Notes under the pieces: model-generated
Told to the model about the DNA's origin: nothing
Seen by the model: only the letters and a program-made list of their open reading frames with translations
Database searches by the model: none
NCBI GenBank assembly: GCA_002726205.1
Contig: PBSL01000068.1
Location: 62,001-126,000 of the forward strand
Direction: 5' to 3'
DNA length: 64,000 bases
Source: Planctomycetaceae bacterium
GTDB lineage: Bacteria > Planctomycetota > Planctomycetia > Planctomycetales > Planctomycetaceae
In this document: in pieces, positions 8,480 to 17,874 of the stretch
How the letters are laid out: each line of letters opens with the position of its first letter
Numbering within the stretch: the first letter of the stretch is position 1
Made by a program: the position numbers and the translations under genes

Positions 8480-9754
8480 ATGCTCCGCACGACCGCCATC
8501 GCCTTGTACCTGCTGGCCTCTTGCCTGGAGTGCGGATCGGCCGCGGCCGAGAAGATCCGCAAGTACGAGACACGGCGACTGACTCTCTACAGCGACGTTG
8601 CTCCTGCCACGGCTGCGATGTTGCTGAAGGCTTTCGATGACGCCTGGCGGGCCTGGGTCGCCGACTTCGGTCCGCCGCCGGGCGATTCCCCAGCGACGCC
8701 CTTCCGGATCACCGGTTGCCTGATGGCCGATCTCGAGGGCTTCTCCGATGCCGGCCTGCTGCCGGAAGCGATCGAACGTTTCCTGCAGGGAACCCACCCG
8801 GGCAAGCACCGGGGGAGCCGCTTCTGGATGAAGGACCAGCGGGGCGACTACTACCGTCGTCACCTGATGGTCCACGAGGCCACGCACTGTTTCATGACAA
8901 GCCGGGGCGGTCCGATGTTGCCGGTCTGGTACCTGGAGGGCACCGCCGAGTTGTATGCCACGCACGTGTTCGACAAGTCAACCGGCCGTTGGCGGTTTGC
9001 CGCGATGCCCGTCGATGTCGCCGCGATGCCCGGGTGGGGACGGCTGGGAATGCTCAGGCGGGATGTCCGTCGAGGTCGCCTGCCCCGGTTCGATGCCCTG
9101 GCCGGCTTGTGGAAGTCCGAGCACGAGAAGATCGAGACCTACGCCTGGTCGTGGGCTTTCGTTCGCTTCCTGGCGTCTCACCCGACCCTGGGCAAGTCGT
9201 TTCGAGAACTGGGACGGCATCTTGGGGACGGGCGATTCGAGGCGACTTTCGAGCGGGTCTTCCGACCGGAATTCGAGTCGCTGCAGTTCGAATGGCAACT
9301 GGCCGCCCGTGACCTGGTGCCCGGTTTTGATTTCCGTCGGGCGGCGATCCGGTTCAGGCGTTCGCAGCCGTTGCCCGCGAAGGGTGGCAGCACGGCGGTG
9401 GTGGCGGGTCGGGGCTGGCAGTCGACGGGGCTGCGATTGCGGAAGGGACGGAGCTTCCGCGTTGTTGCCACCGGTCGGTTTACGTTGGCCGAGAAACCCA
9501 GGCCCTGGGTCAGCACCGCCGACGGCATCAGCTTTCGCTACCACGCGGGACTGCCGCTGGGCCGGCTGGTGGGCGTTGTCCAGCCAAAGCGAGTGGCCGC
9601 CGATCGCCCGCCGAAAATCCACTCGCTGGGTTCCCGGGCCGAGTTCGTTCCGGAAACCGACGGCACGCTGTTCCTGAGACTGAACGACTTTTTCAGCGAA
9701 CTCGCCGACAACACCGGGACGGTTGATGTCGAGGTCGTCCCGTCCGGACCGTGA
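8480..9754 (+). CDS. Secreted HEXXH metallopeptidase-like protein (DUF1570-like)
   Basis: 424 aa from the ATG at 8480, directly followed by a signal peptide (MLRTTAIALYLLASCLECGS). Residues ~132-136 are HEATH, a zinc-metallopeptidase HEXXH motif, followed by WYLEGTAE about 17 residues later, whose Glu157 would be the third ligand as in gluzincins. The C-terminal third (about 300-424) is beta-rich and may be a carbohydrate- or protein-binding domain (GRSFRVVATGRFTLAEKPRPW). Proteolytic activity is inferred from the motif; the target is unknown. Divergent from the isomerase gene with only 92 bp between starts. Confidence 0.72.
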   Translation: MLRTTAIALYLLASCLECGSAAAEKIRKYETRRLTLYSDVAPATAAMLLKAFDDAWRAWVADFGPPPGDSPATPFRITGCLMADLEGFSDAGLLPEAIERFLQGTHPGKHRGSRFWMKDQRGDYYRRHLMVHEATHCFMTSRGGPMLPVWYLEGTAELYATHVFDKSTGRWRFAAMPVDVAAMPGWGRLGMLRRDVRRGRLPRFDALAGLWKSEHEKIETYAWSWAFVRFLASHPTLGKSFRELGRHLGDGRFEATFERVFRPEFESLQFEWQLAARDLVPGFDFRRAAIRFRRSQPLPAKGGSTAVVAGRGWQSTGLRLRKGRSFRVVATGRFTLAEKPRPWVSTADGISFRYHAGLPLGRLVGVVQPKRVAADRPPKIHSLGSRAEFVPETDGTLFLRLNDFFSELADNTGTVDVEVVPSGP

Positions 9755-9772
9755 CGGGGCAAACCGTCTGGC

Positions 9773-10951
9773 TCAGAGACTCTCCTCGATAGCCATGACC
9801 AGGCGATCGATGTCGTCGGTCGTGTTGTAGAGGTGGCAGGAAACGCGAAGGTAGCGGTGCTGGTGGAATCCGGTGATCGGAATTTCGATCCCGTAACGTT
9901 GCTGCAGCGTCTGCTGCAACGGGTCGGTGTGTCCGTGGCCGGTCTCGGTGTCAGGCGAGGGGGGCAGCGGGATGGTGACCATCGGTCCGTACCAGTCCCG
10001 GCTCTCGGGCAGCGGTGGTTCGAGTCCGATCGTTTCGACCAGTCGCCGGCGGGCGTAATTGGCCAGGCGATGAGTTTCCTCGCGAAAACGTTCGAGTCCG
10101 TACTCCTCGAGAAAGGCGACCGCCTCGGGAACGGCCAGCCAGGCCGCGGGGTCACGTGTCCCCAGCCAGGTGAATTCGTCTTTCCAGGATGGTTCGCGAC
10201 CGCTGACACTGCCGCCCCAGCTCGTGATGGCGGTCCTTAGCTGTGGCTGGTGCCTGCGGCGGACCCAGAGAAAGCCGCTGCCAAACGGTGCCGAGAGCCA
10301 CTTGTGACAACTGGCGACGTAAAAGTCGCAGCCCAGGCGGTCGAGTTCGACCGGCAACATGGCGACGGCGTGTGGTCCGTCGACACAGACCGGGACACGC
10401 CGCCTGGCGGCAGCCTCGCAGATGGCCTGGATCGGCAGGATCGTCGCGGTCGCCGAGGTGACGTGGCTGGCCACGACCAGGCGTGTCTTTTCGGTGATCG
10501 AGCTGGCGAGTTTCTCGACCAGTCGGTCCCCGGACCCGGGATCGTTGAGCGGCCATGGCAGTCGGCAAACGACCAGTTCGGCCCCGGCCGCGCGGCAGGC
10601 CCGCTGCCAGATGCGACGGACCGCCCCGTACTCGTGGTCGGTCAGCAGCACCTCGTCGCCGGGCTCCAGGTCGATGCTGGCGGCAACGATGTTCATGCCC
10701 ATGGTCGCATTGTCAACAAGGACCAGATCGCGGGGATCGCCGCCGATCAACCGCCCCAGCGCGGTGCAGCTTTCGTCGAGAAGTCTCTCGAGCCTGCGGA
10801 CGAAAAACTCCATCGGCTGTCGCTGCAATTCGGCGGTCCAGCGGATCTGTGCCTCGCGGACCGGTCGCGGAGCCGGTCCGAATGATCCGTGGTTGAGGTA
10901 GGTGACGCCGTCGGGAAAGTCCCAGGCCGAGGCGATTGGTTGGGGAGTCAC
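9773..10951 (-). CDS. Class V PLP-dependent aminotransferase / cysteine-desulfurase-fold enzyme
   Basis: 392 aa. The family is shown by YLNHGSFGPAPRPV at the N-terminus, VLVDNATMGMNIVA, the cofactor-contacting VCVDGPHAVAMLP and the Schiff-base lysine in SCHKWLSAPFGSGFLW (Lys217). It is closest in style to isopenicillin-N-epimerase-like members, which act on amino acids; the real substrate is unknown. Its start overlaps the stop of the upstream MATE gene by 4 nt, implying translational coupling. Confidence 0.88.
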   Translation of the reverse strand: MTPQPIASAWDFPDGVTYLNHGSFGPAPRPVREAQIRWTAELQRQPMEFFVRRLERLLDESCTALGRLIGGDPRDLVLVDNATMGMNIVAASIDLEPGDEVLLTDHEYGAVRRIWQRACRAAGAELVVCRLPWPLNDPGSGDRLVEKLASSITEKTRLVVASHVTSATATILPIQAICEAAARRRVPVCVDGPHAVAMLPVELDRLGCDFYVASCHKWLSAPFGSGFLWVRRRHQPQLRTAITSWGGSVSGREPSWKDEFTWLGTRDPAAWLAVPEAVAFLEEYGLERFREETHRLANYARRRLVETIGLEPPLPESRDWYGPMVTIPLPPSPDTETGHGHTDPLQQTLQQRYGIEIPITGFHQHRYLRVSCHLYNTTDDIDRLVMAIEESL

Positions 10952-12411
10952 GATTGTGCCAGGGGTTCGAGAGATGGTTCACACCCGAGGGGCTGGGTGT
11001 CCTGGCCGTCGAGTTCGATGACCGTCATCGACTTCCATTGGCCGCCGACAAATCGCCAGAGGAAGCCCAGCCCCATGACGACGATGAACCCGGTGCAGGC
11101 TGTCCAGCCAACGTAGAGTGTCAACCGGTCGCTGCGGATGGCGATCCAGGTGGGCAGGACCATCACGACCCAGGCGGCGACGAAGGTCAGGACCAGGGCG
11201 AACCGCGTGTCGCCGGCACCCCGGACAGCCGAACTGAACACGATGATCATCGCGTCGAAGAAGGCATAGACGGCAATGAATCGCAACAGCATCACCACGT
11301 GCTTGCGGACCAGGGCGAATTGGACCGGGTCGGCCTGGGCCGCGTAGGGCATCAGGATCAAGTCGGCGGCAAACAGGAACATCGAGGCGCAAAAGAGCAT
11401 GTAGACCGAGGCCAGGCCGAAAGCGGTCCACGTTGTTCTCACCGCCAACTCGGGTTGCCCTTCTCCCACGCGTCGGCCGACGAGTGTCATCACGGCCGTT
11501 CCCATGCCCAGCATCGGGACGAAGGCCATCGAGTTGATGTTGAAGGCGAGATTGGTTGCCGCCAGTTGCTCGGTTCCCAGTGTCCCCAGCAGCAGCAGGA
11601 AGACGGTGAACCCGGCCACATCGGCCAGGAACATCGTGCCATTGGGCAGGCCGTAGCGAAGAAAGCGGCGGAACAGCTCGGGATCGAATCGCCAGTGCAC
11701 CAGGATGCCGAACCTGTTTCGAAGGCCCGGCCCCAGCAGCACGGCGATGTACAACACGACCGCGGTTGCCTGGGCCGACACGGTGGCGACCGCCGCGCCG
11801 GTGATTCCCCAGCCGGGTAGCGGACCCCAACCGAAGATCAGGACGTAATCCAGGCCCGTGTTCAGCAAGGCCGCGACCACGTTGATCCACATCACGACCG
11901 CCGTCTTTCCCCGTCCCGTGAAAAATCCCGACAGCGCGGCCGACAGCAGAAAGGGCAGGCTGCCGATGCAGAGGACCTGGAAATAGTCGACCTCGAGTTT
12001 CTGGACGGCCGGGGCGTGGCCGGCCAGCCGGAAGATCGACGTCGCGAACGGAGTCATCAGCGCGAGGAAAACGCCACCGGCCAGTGCCAGGTAGATCGCC
12101 TGCCACAGTGACGCGGTGACCCGTTCGAAGCGGCCGGCCCCGTCGTACTGAGCGACAAACGTGTTGGTGTAAAGCGCCAGGCCGATCGGTACCGCCAGCA
12201 GGCTCCAGTGCACCATCGATGCCGGCATCGCGGCGGCCAGCGCATCGGGGCTGTACCAGGTCAGAAAGACCCGGTCGACAACGTACATCAGCGTCGCCGA
12301 ACCGGAACTGATGACCAGCGGCAGGGCCACCCCAAGCAGTTCCCGATGGCTGCCGGGAAGCGGAGTCGCCGCCGGAGTTTCGGCGTCGGCGGACGGACTG
12401 GTTTGCGACAC
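10948..12411 (-). CDS. MATE family efflux transporter
   Basis: 487 aa, the usual MATE length, with about 12 hydrophobic segments. N-terminal ELLGVALPLVISSGSATLMYVVDRVFL and the internal repeat start FLRYGLPNGTMFLADVAGF are typical of the two MATE halves. It should export a cationic or organic compound using an H+ or Na+ gradient. Coupling with the downstream aminotransferase suggests that the two deal with the same metabolite; this is inference. Confidence 0.9.
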   Translation of the reverse strand: MSQTSPSADAETPAATPLPGSHRELLGVALPLVISSGSATLMYVVDRVFLTWYSPDALAAAMPASMVHWSLLAVPIGLALYTNTFVAQYDGAGRFERVTASLWQAIYLALAGGVFLALMTPFATSIFRLAGHAPAVQKLEVDYFQVLCIGSLPFLLSAALSGFFTGRGKTAVVMWINVVAALLNTGLDYVLIFGWGPLPGWGITGAAVATVSAQATAVVLYIAVLLGPGLRNRFGILVHWRFDPELFRRFLRYGLPNGTMFLADVAGFTVFLLLLGTLGTEQLAATNLAFNINSMAFVPMLGMGTAVMTLVGRRVGEGQPELAVRTTWTAFGLASVYMLFCASMFLFAADLILMPYAAQADPVQFALVRKHVVMLLRFIAVYAFFDAMIIVFSSAVRGAGDTRFALVLTFVAAWVVMVLPTWIAIRSDRLTLYVGWTACTGFIVVMGLGFLWRFVGGQWKSMTVIELDGQDTQPLGCEPSLEPLAQS

Positions 12412-12595
12412 GTCATCTGCTCGAACGGGGAAACCGCTAAGTTAGGTCGAGGATCCTGTACGGTAAAGGCGAGGACTCTTGCTGCGGGACTGGTCGTGGG
12501 CATTCAACGCGTTGCCAACCCCGTGGGCACCGGTTAGGTTGCCGGATGCACTCGACACCTGTGCCGGTTCCTATTTCCTGTTCGGGAATCTCATC

Positions 12596-14077
12596 ATGTT
12601 GCGATTTGACCCGTGCCGCGCGTACGCGTTTGGCAGGTTGCCCCGATGGCGGCAAACGGTTCCAGCCACGGTGTTGCTGGTCGTGGTCCTGTTTCCGGCG
12701 CTCGCGTCGGCCGCCGTGGGCTTGCCGGCAGTCTTTGGCAAGCACATGGTCCTGCAGCGGGGCCGACCGGTTCCGGTCTGGGGAACCGCTGCCGCCGGCG
12801 AGTCGGTGTCGGTTTCGTTTGCCGGCCAGGCAAAGTCGACCACGGCCGACAAGAACGGCCGTTGGAAGATCTCGCTGGATTCCCTGCAGGCCGGCGGCCC
12901 GCACACGCTGGTCGTCAAGGGTTCCAACGAGGTGACGATTGCCGACGTGCTGGTCGGAGAAGTCTGGTTGGCCAGCGGCCAGAGCAACATGGCGATGACC
13001 GTGCGGCGGTGCCGCGACGCGGATACCGAGCAAGCGGCGGCGGACTTTCCGCGGATCCGGATGTTCACGGTCCGGCGGAACGCGCAACTGTCGCCCCAGC
13101 AGGATTTCCAGGGGACCTGGGCGGTCTGCAGCCCCGAGACAGTCGGCAAATTTTCCGGGGCCGCGTATTTCTTTGGCCGCCGGTTGCACCGGGAACTGAA
13201 GGTCCCGGTGGGACTGGTGAACTCCTCGTGGGGTGGAACGGCGATCGAGGCCTGGACCAGCCTGGATGTCCAGGAGAAAGACGCTCGTCTGGCCTCGATT
13301 TTTTCCCGCTGGAAGGACAAGCCGACCGCCGATCGGAATCGACCCGCCAACCTCTATAACGGCATGATCGAACCGCTGGTCGGTTACGGTATCCGGGGCG
13401 CGATCTGGTACCAGGGTGAACGCAATTCCCGGTCACCGGCAGCGGCGATGCTGTACCGGCACCAGTTGCCCCTGTTGATCAACGACTGGCGGAAGCGATG
13501 GGGCCAGGGGGCGTTTCCGTTCCTGTGGGTGCAGTTACCCAACTTCAAGGCACGACGTGCCGATCCCAACCTGCCCAGTTCGTGGGCGTTGATTCGTGAG
13601 AGCATGCAGCACGCGCTGCGGCAACCGGCCACGGGGATGGCCGTCACGATCGACATCGGGGAGGCCCGCAACATTCATCCGAAGAACAAGCAGGATGTCG
13701 GTCACCGCCTGGCACAGGCGGGCCTGGCCCTGGCCTACGGTCGTAGCATGGTGGGGATGGGGCCATTGATGCGATCGGTGACGATCGAGGATTCCCGGGT
13801 GCGGGTGCAGTTCGGTCACGTGGGCCGGTCGCTGGTCATTCGTGGGAAGGGCGAGGCGGTGAAGGGCTTTGCCCTGGCCGGACCCGACCGCCGGTTCCAC
13901 CCGGCCGAAGCGCGGATCGAGGGAAAGACGGTCGTGACCTGGTCGAAGGCGGTTACCGATCCGATCGCGGTTCGCTACGCCTTCTCGGACAACCCCGAGG
14001 TCAATCTCTACAACGCCGCCGGAATCCCCGCGGCGCCTTTTCGGACCGACGAGTGGGAGATCGGGACGGGGCGATAA
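12596..14077 (+). CDS. Sialate O-acetylesterase-like secreted SGNH esterase
   Basis: 493 aa from the ATG at 12596; the signal peptide (PATVLLVVVLFPALASAAVG) begins about 20 residues in, preceded by a basic stretch. It then shows VFGKHMVLQRGRPVPVWG, the catalytic-serine motif ASGQSNMAM near residue 130, NSSWGGTAIEAWTS and WYQGERNS, with the acid/His end in DIGEARNIHPKNKQDVGHRL. All are hallmarks of planctomycete and Bacteroidetes 9-O-acetylesterases. It would remove acetyl groups from exopolysaccharide sugars in the periplasm or outside. Confidence 0.9.
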   Translation: MLRFDPCRAYAFGRLPRWRQTVPATVLLVVVLFPALASAAVGLPAVFGKHMVLQRGRPVPVWGTAAAGESVSVSFAGQAKSTTADKNGRWKISLDSLQAGGPHTLVVKGSNEVTIADVLVGEVWLASGQSNMAMTVRRCRDADTEQAAADFPRIRMFTVRRNAQLSPQQDFQGTWAVCSPETVGKFSGAAYFFGRRLHRELKVPVGLVNSSWGGTAIEAWTSLDVQEKDARLASIFSRWKDKPTADRNRPANLYNGMIEPLVGYGIRGAIWYQGERNSRSPAAAMLYRHQLPLLINDWRKRWGQGAFPFLWVQLPNFKARRADPNLPSSWALIRESMQHALRQPATGMAVTIDIGEARNIHPKNKQDVGHRLAQAGLALAYGRSMVGMGPLMRSVTIEDSRVRVQFGHVGRSLVIRGKGEAVKGFALAGPDRRFHPAEARIEGKTVVTWSKAVTDPIAVRYAFSDNPEVNLYNAAGIPAAPFRTDEWEIGTGR

Positions 14078-14093
14078 CGGTGGCGACAATCCG

Positions 14094-15059
14094 GTGACGA
14101 CCAACGAACCTTATCTGCTCAGGCTCGGCAACCGGTTGGCCGGGGGACTGGCGGGGATGGCACCCGAGCGGCGTGAACGTCACCGGGCGTTCCTGCTGTC
14201 CCGGCAACAGCCCGATGGGGGATTCCGGGGTCGCGAGGGCGAGTCGGATCTCTATTACACCAGTTTTGCCGTGCGGGGTCTGGCGATGCTCGGTGGCCTG
14301 GGTGAGGACGAGTGCCGGGAAATCGGCCGCTATGTGCTCGAGTGCCGCTCACGCAAGCTCGCCGTCATCGATCTGATCAGCTGGCTCTCCACCGGCCTGG
14401 TCGTCCAGCTGGCAGGTGGTCCCGATCCCCTCGAAGAGGCCGGGGAGGGATTTCTCGACTCGTTAGCCGAGCTGCTCGAAAGCACGCGAACAGGCGACGG
14501 TGGCTACGCACGCACGACCGAGGGTGCGGCCGGCAGCACGTACCACTCGTTCCTGGTGGCGTTGACCTACGAGTTATTGGGTCGAGTGGTGCCCGAGCCG
14601 AACCGGTTGATCCAGTTCGTCTACGATCGCCAGCGCGACGACGGAGGATTCGTCGAAATCGCACCGATGAAACGTAGCGGAACCAACCCGACCGCGGCCG
14701 CGACGGCCCTGCTGACGATGCTGGGTGGCATGGACGATGAGTTGAAAGCCGACGTGGGGGAATTTCTTTCGGTGGTTCGGGGCGACGAAGGCGGGTTCCA
14801 GGCCAACACGCGGATCCCCTTCAGCGACGGCCTGTCGACTTTCACCGGTTTCCTGACCGTCCAGGATCTCGGGCTTCCCGGCATACTGAAACCGAAGCGG
14901 GTCGAGGCGTACGTGGCTGGCCAACTCGAGTTTCCGACGGGAGGATTCCGTGGTGCGGTCTGGGACCAGGAGGCCGATGTCGAGTACACCTTCTATGGTC
15001 TGGGTAACCTGGCCTTGCTCGGGAACCGTACCGGCGAGGGGGCCGCTGAAACTCCTTGA
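14094..15059 (+). CDS. Prenyltransferase/squalene-oxidase repeat protein (cytosolic)
   Basis: 321 aa, GTG start at 14094, 16 bp after the esterase stop. It has five or six alpha-toroid repeats of the QQPDGGFRG type: SRQQPDGGFRGREGESDLYYT, DGGYARTT, RQRDDGGFVEI, GDEGGFQAN, FPTGGFRGA. The layout resembles geranylgeranyltransferase II beta subunits, and no signal peptide is visible. The zinc ligands of true protein prenyltransferases are not evident to me, so enzymatic activity is uncertain. A possible terminator follows. Confidence 0.82.
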   Translation: MTTNEPYLLRLGNRLAGGLAGMAPERRERHRAFLLSRQQPDGGFRGREGESDLYYTSFAVRGLAMLGGLGEDECREIGRYVLECRSRKLAVIDLISWLSTGLVVQLAGGPDPLEEAGEGFLDSLAELLESTRTGDGGYARTTEGAAGSTYHSFLVALTYELLGRVVPEPNRLIQFVYDRQRDDGGFVEIAPMKRSGTNPTAAATALLTMLGGMDDELKADVGEFLSVVRGDEGGFQANTRIPFSDGLSTFTGFLTVQDLGLPGILKPKRVEAYVAGQLEFPTGGFRGAVWDQEADVEYTFYGLGNLALLGNRTGEGAAETP

Positions 15060-15087
15060 CGGTCACTGTCCCGGTTGAACAGCTCGC

Positions 15088-15116
15088 GCCGCTGTCGCAG
15101 AGGGGCGGTTTTTTTT
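15088..15116 (+). terminator. Possible Rho-independent terminator
   Basis: A short stem (CCGC 15089-15092 with GCGG 15105-15108, plus flanking wobble pairs) is followed by a run of eight Ts (15109-15116). It lies 30 bp after the prenyltransferase-repeat gene. The stem is weak; the T-run is the main evidence. The left arm shares CGCTGTCGCAGAG with the tRNA-Asp terminator. Confidence 0.42.
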
Positions 15117-15133
15117 CGAGCCGATACAGGGGG

Positions 15134-15163
15134 TTGACGCTGCCGGTGGGATCTGGGTAGAGT
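15134..15163 (+). promoter_or_regulatory. Promoter of ispE-spoVG
   Basis: TTGACG, an 18-bp spacer, then TAGAGT. RNA would start near 15170 and have a ~148-nt leader before ispE. That leader contains a 10-codon ORF (15213-15245) with its own GGGAGAG ribosome-binding site. Confidence 0.5.
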
Positions 15164-15317
15164 TCCAAGCCAGAATCAACCGTCAAAAGACGGTCGTGTA
15201 ACACGGGAGAGAATGGAGTTTCCCACACCGCTGTTTCGCTCATGACGATACCGATCGGTCTCTCGGCCGGACTGCCGACAGAGATGGATCGCTGCAGGCG
15301 AGGCGAGGCGCAGGGGC

Positions 15318-16217
15318 ATGAGGCTCGATGCTTATCTGGGTCCGGAAGGCCCAACGCTGGTCGTGCATGCTCCGGCCAAGCTGAACCTGTTCCTGGAAGT
15401 CCTGGGCAGGCGAGGTGATGGCTTTCATGAGCTGGAAACGCTCATGGTCACTGTCTCGCTGCATGACACCCTGCGTTTCACGGAGGAACCCACACCAGCG
15501 ATTCGGCTGCGTTGTCATGGCCGGGGTGACCTCTCCGAAGTTCCTTCCGGTGATGACAATCTCGTCGTCCGGGCTGCCAGGCTTTTGCAGGAGCACACGG
15601 GCACATCTCGAGGTGCTCGCATAGACCTGTGGAAGCGGATCCCGGTTGCGGCGGGCCTGGCGGGTGGATCAACCGATGCGGCGACCACCCTGGTGGCGCT
15701 CGACCGGCTGTGGGAGCTGGACTTGGCGCCCGAAGAGTTGTCATCGCTGGCTGCTCGACTGGGCAGCGACGTGGCTTTTTTTGTCAGCGGTGTCCCGGCG
15801 GCGATTTGCCGGGGACGCGGCGAGGAAATCCACCCGGTGCGTCTACCGTTGGGGTTGCCGGTGGTCATCGCTCGCCCGAGCGGGGGACTGTCGACGGCTG
15901 AAGTGTTTCGGCATTGCCAGCTGGCCGCCTCGCCCCGTTCGGTTCAGCCCTTGATCGATGCATTGGCCACTGGACGAATCGCCGCCGCCTCGCGGCTCTT
16001 ACACAACTCGCTGCAACCAACCGCGGAAGCCCTGAAACCGGAGATCCAGCAACTGATCACCCATCTTTCTCACCAACCGCTCCTGCAGCCCCTGATGACC
16101 GGTAGCGGCACGGCGTGCTTTGGCTTGTGTGTTTCACACCGCCTGGCCCACCGGACCGCCCGGCGGCTGCGCGGTCAGGGACTGGCCCACGTGGTCGCCG
16201 GCCGATTGGGAACGTGA
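15318..16217 (+). CDS. ispE: 4-diphosphocytidyl-2-C-methyl-D-erythritol kinase
   Basis: 299 aa, ATG start preceded by AGGGG. It phosphorylates CDP-methylerythritol in the non-mevalonate isoprenoid pathway. GHMP-kinase features: HAPAKLNLFLEVLGRRGDGFHEL at the N-terminus with the catalytic Lys, the ATP loop PVAAGLAGGSTDAATT at residues ~109-124, and motif 3 near the C-terminus (MTGSGTACFGL). It is followed after 39 bp by spoVG; an ispE/spoVG neighbourhood also occurs in Bacillus. Confidence 0.95.
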   Translation: MRLDAYLGPEGPTLVVHAPAKLNLFLEVLGRRGDGFHELETLMVTVSLHDTLRFTEEPTPAIRLRCHGRGDLSEVPSGDDNLVVRAARLLQEHTGTSRGARIDLWKRIPVAAGLAGGSTDAATTLVALDRLWELDLAPEELSSLAARLGSDVAFFVSGVPAAICRGRGEEIHPVRLPLGLPVVIARPSGGLSTAEVFRHCQLAASPRSVQPLIDALATGRIAAASRLLHNSLQPTAEALKPEIQQLITHLSHQPLLQPLMTGSGTACFGLCVSHRLAHRTARRLRGQGLAHVVAGRLGT

Positions 16218-16256
16218 AGGAGAGACGGACGAGCGGAGACAACAAGGAGGACAGAG

Positions 16257-16817
16257 GTGGAGATCACGGAAGTTCGCATCAAGCTCATGGACGATCCGCA
16301 CGAACGCCTGTTGGCCTTCTGTTCGGTCACGTTCGACAACAGTTTCGTTATTCGTGACCTGAAGATTATCCAGGGCACCAAGGGGGCCTTCGTGGCGATG
16401 CCCTCGCGGAAACTGACCGATCGTTGTCCGCAATGCAAAACGAAAAATCACCTCCGCAGTCTCTACTGCAACCAGTGCGGAGTCCAGTTGCACGACGACC
16501 GGGCTCTCAAGGGTGATGACGGCCGCGCGAAGCTCTACGCCGACATCGCTCATCCGATCAACTCGTCCTGCCGTGAGCTGATCCAGTCGCAGGTGATCGA
16601 GGCTTACGGGGAAGAACAGGTCCAGGCACAGCGGCCGGGGTACACCTGTTCCTACGACGACTACGACGAGGACCGGTACGCCTCGCTGGTCGATTCCGAG
16701 CCATACATCGCCGGGCGAATCGAACCGGCCGTCGACACGCCGACCGGGCCTCACACGGCCCCGGCCACCGATGCCACAGAAATTGAACCACCGGAATTCG
16801 GAGCCGGAGTGCTCTAG
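16257..16817 (+). CDS. spoVG: SpoVG family protein with internal zinc ribbon
   Basis: 186 aa, about twice the usual SpoVG length; GTG start with a strong AAGGAGG site. The SpoVG core is split: [14 protein letters not shown] to FVAMPSRKL at the N-terminus, and [22 protein letters not shown] after the insert. The insert carries a CX2C-X10-CX2C ribbon (Cys57, Cys60, Cys71, Cys74). The C-terminal ~60 residues are acidic and disordered-looking. SpoVG proteins bind nucleic acid and regulate gene expression in several bacteria. The ribbon probably adds a second binding element; this is inference. Confidence 0.88.
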   Translation: MEITEVRIKLMDDPHERLLAFCSVTFDNSFVIRDLKIIQGTKGAFVAMPSRKLTDRCPQCKTKNHLRSLYCNQCGVQLHDDRALKGDDGRAKLYADIAHPINSSCRELIQSQVIEAYGEEQVQAQRPGYTCSYDDYDEDRYASLVDSEPYIAGRIEPAVDTPTGPHTAPATDATEIEPPEFGAGVL

Positions 16818-16856
16818 CCGATCCGGCGGTCCGTTTCGGCCTGCGGCAACGCGGGC

Positions 16857-17711
16857 CTAGCCGAAGTACTCGACCGCGTTGCGGAACACCGCCAACCCTT
16901 CCCCGTCGCCACGAAGCCCCAGGCGTGTCCAGCGGGGGTGCTGCGTGGCGTGAAGAAATCTCTCGGGGTGAGGCATCAGGCCAAGCACACGGCCGCTGGG
17001 GTCACCCAGGCCGGCGATGTTGGCGATCGATCCGTTGGGGTTATGAGGATCCGGGAGCAGGGGATCGGCGGCCGCGGGCATCGTGCAGGGGAGGGTGGTC
17101 TCCTGGCCATCGGCAGGCCGCTCGCGATAACACAACCCGACCTGGCCGTTGGCGAACCAGTCGGAGAGGATCTGGGGGGTCCGCGGGACGAGTCGTCCCT
17201 CGGCGTGAGCGATCGGCAGATCGAGTTCGTCGAGACCCTTCAGGAAGACGTTTTCGGTGGCCATGACCTTCAGCCGGACCCATCGAGCCGTGTAGCGGCC
17301 ATTGTCGTTCCAGGTCAGCGTGGCGTCGGGCGAGTGATTCTCGGGATCGGTGGTCCAGGCCGGTGGCCAACCGTCGCTGCCACCGGGAAGAACACCGGCT
17401 TTGAGTAGCACCTGGAATCCGTTGCAGATTCCCAGGGCGAGCTTGTCGGCTGCCAGGAAACGTCCAATGGTCTCGGAAAGTTGTCCCCGCAGTTGGCTCG
17501 AGAAGATCACCCCGGCCCCGATGTCGTCGCCGTAGCTGAATCCCCCGGGGACGCACAGCACCTGGTAGCCGTCGAGCCGGGTCGGATCTTCGAGAACCCG
17601 GAACAGGTGCACTCGATCGGCCACCGCACCACAACTGGTGAATGCGTGTGCCGTTTCCACGTCGCAGTTCGTGCCGGGAGCGCGGAGTACGCAAACGCGG
17701 GGGGTCGCCAT
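16857..17711 (-). CDS. purQ: Phosphoribosylformylglycinamidine synthase subunit PurQ
   Basis: 284 aa from the ATG at 17711; the longer in-frame reading to 18110 is antisense to the divergent gene and non-coding in character. It is the glutaminase subunit of FGAM synthase (purine synthesis step 4). Class I amidotransferase features: RVCVLRAPGTNCDVE, CVPGGFSYGDDIGAG, the nucleophile elbow LGICNGFQ (Cys96), and MPHPERFLH with His248 and Glu250. It is longer than Bacillus PurQ (about 227 aa) and within the longer PurQ class. The purL and purS partners are not in the window. Confidence 0.93.
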   Translation of the reverse strand: MATPRVCVLRAPGTNCDVETAHAFTSCGAVADRVHLFRVLEDPTRLDGYQVLCVPGGFSYGDDIGAGVIFSSQLRGQLSETIGRFLAADKLALGICNGFQVLLKAGVLPGGSDGWPPAWTTDPENHSPDATLTWNDNGRYTARWVRLKVMATENVFLKGLDELDLPIAHAEGRLVPRTPQILSDWFANGQVGLCYRERPADGQETTLPCTMPAAADPLLPDPHNPNGSIANIAGLGDPSGRVLGLMPHPERFLHATQHPRWTRLGLRGDGEGLAVFRNAVEYFG

Positions 17712-17874
17712 GAGGATCGGCCCGTTTCCGTCCGGGGGGGTACACTCGAGAGTCAGTTTGGCAGCGATGCTACCGGTGACCCCGGTGAAAGGGAAGCGAT
17801 GTCTGCAACGGCTTTTCATTGCGACCAACATCGGTTTAGGATCAGGGCCACGGACAGTCCAGGGGGAAGTGATG

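Noticed and set aside
15242-15418. 58-codon ORF overlapping the start of ispE
   Set aside because: Most of it lies inside ispE in another frame and the product has no features.
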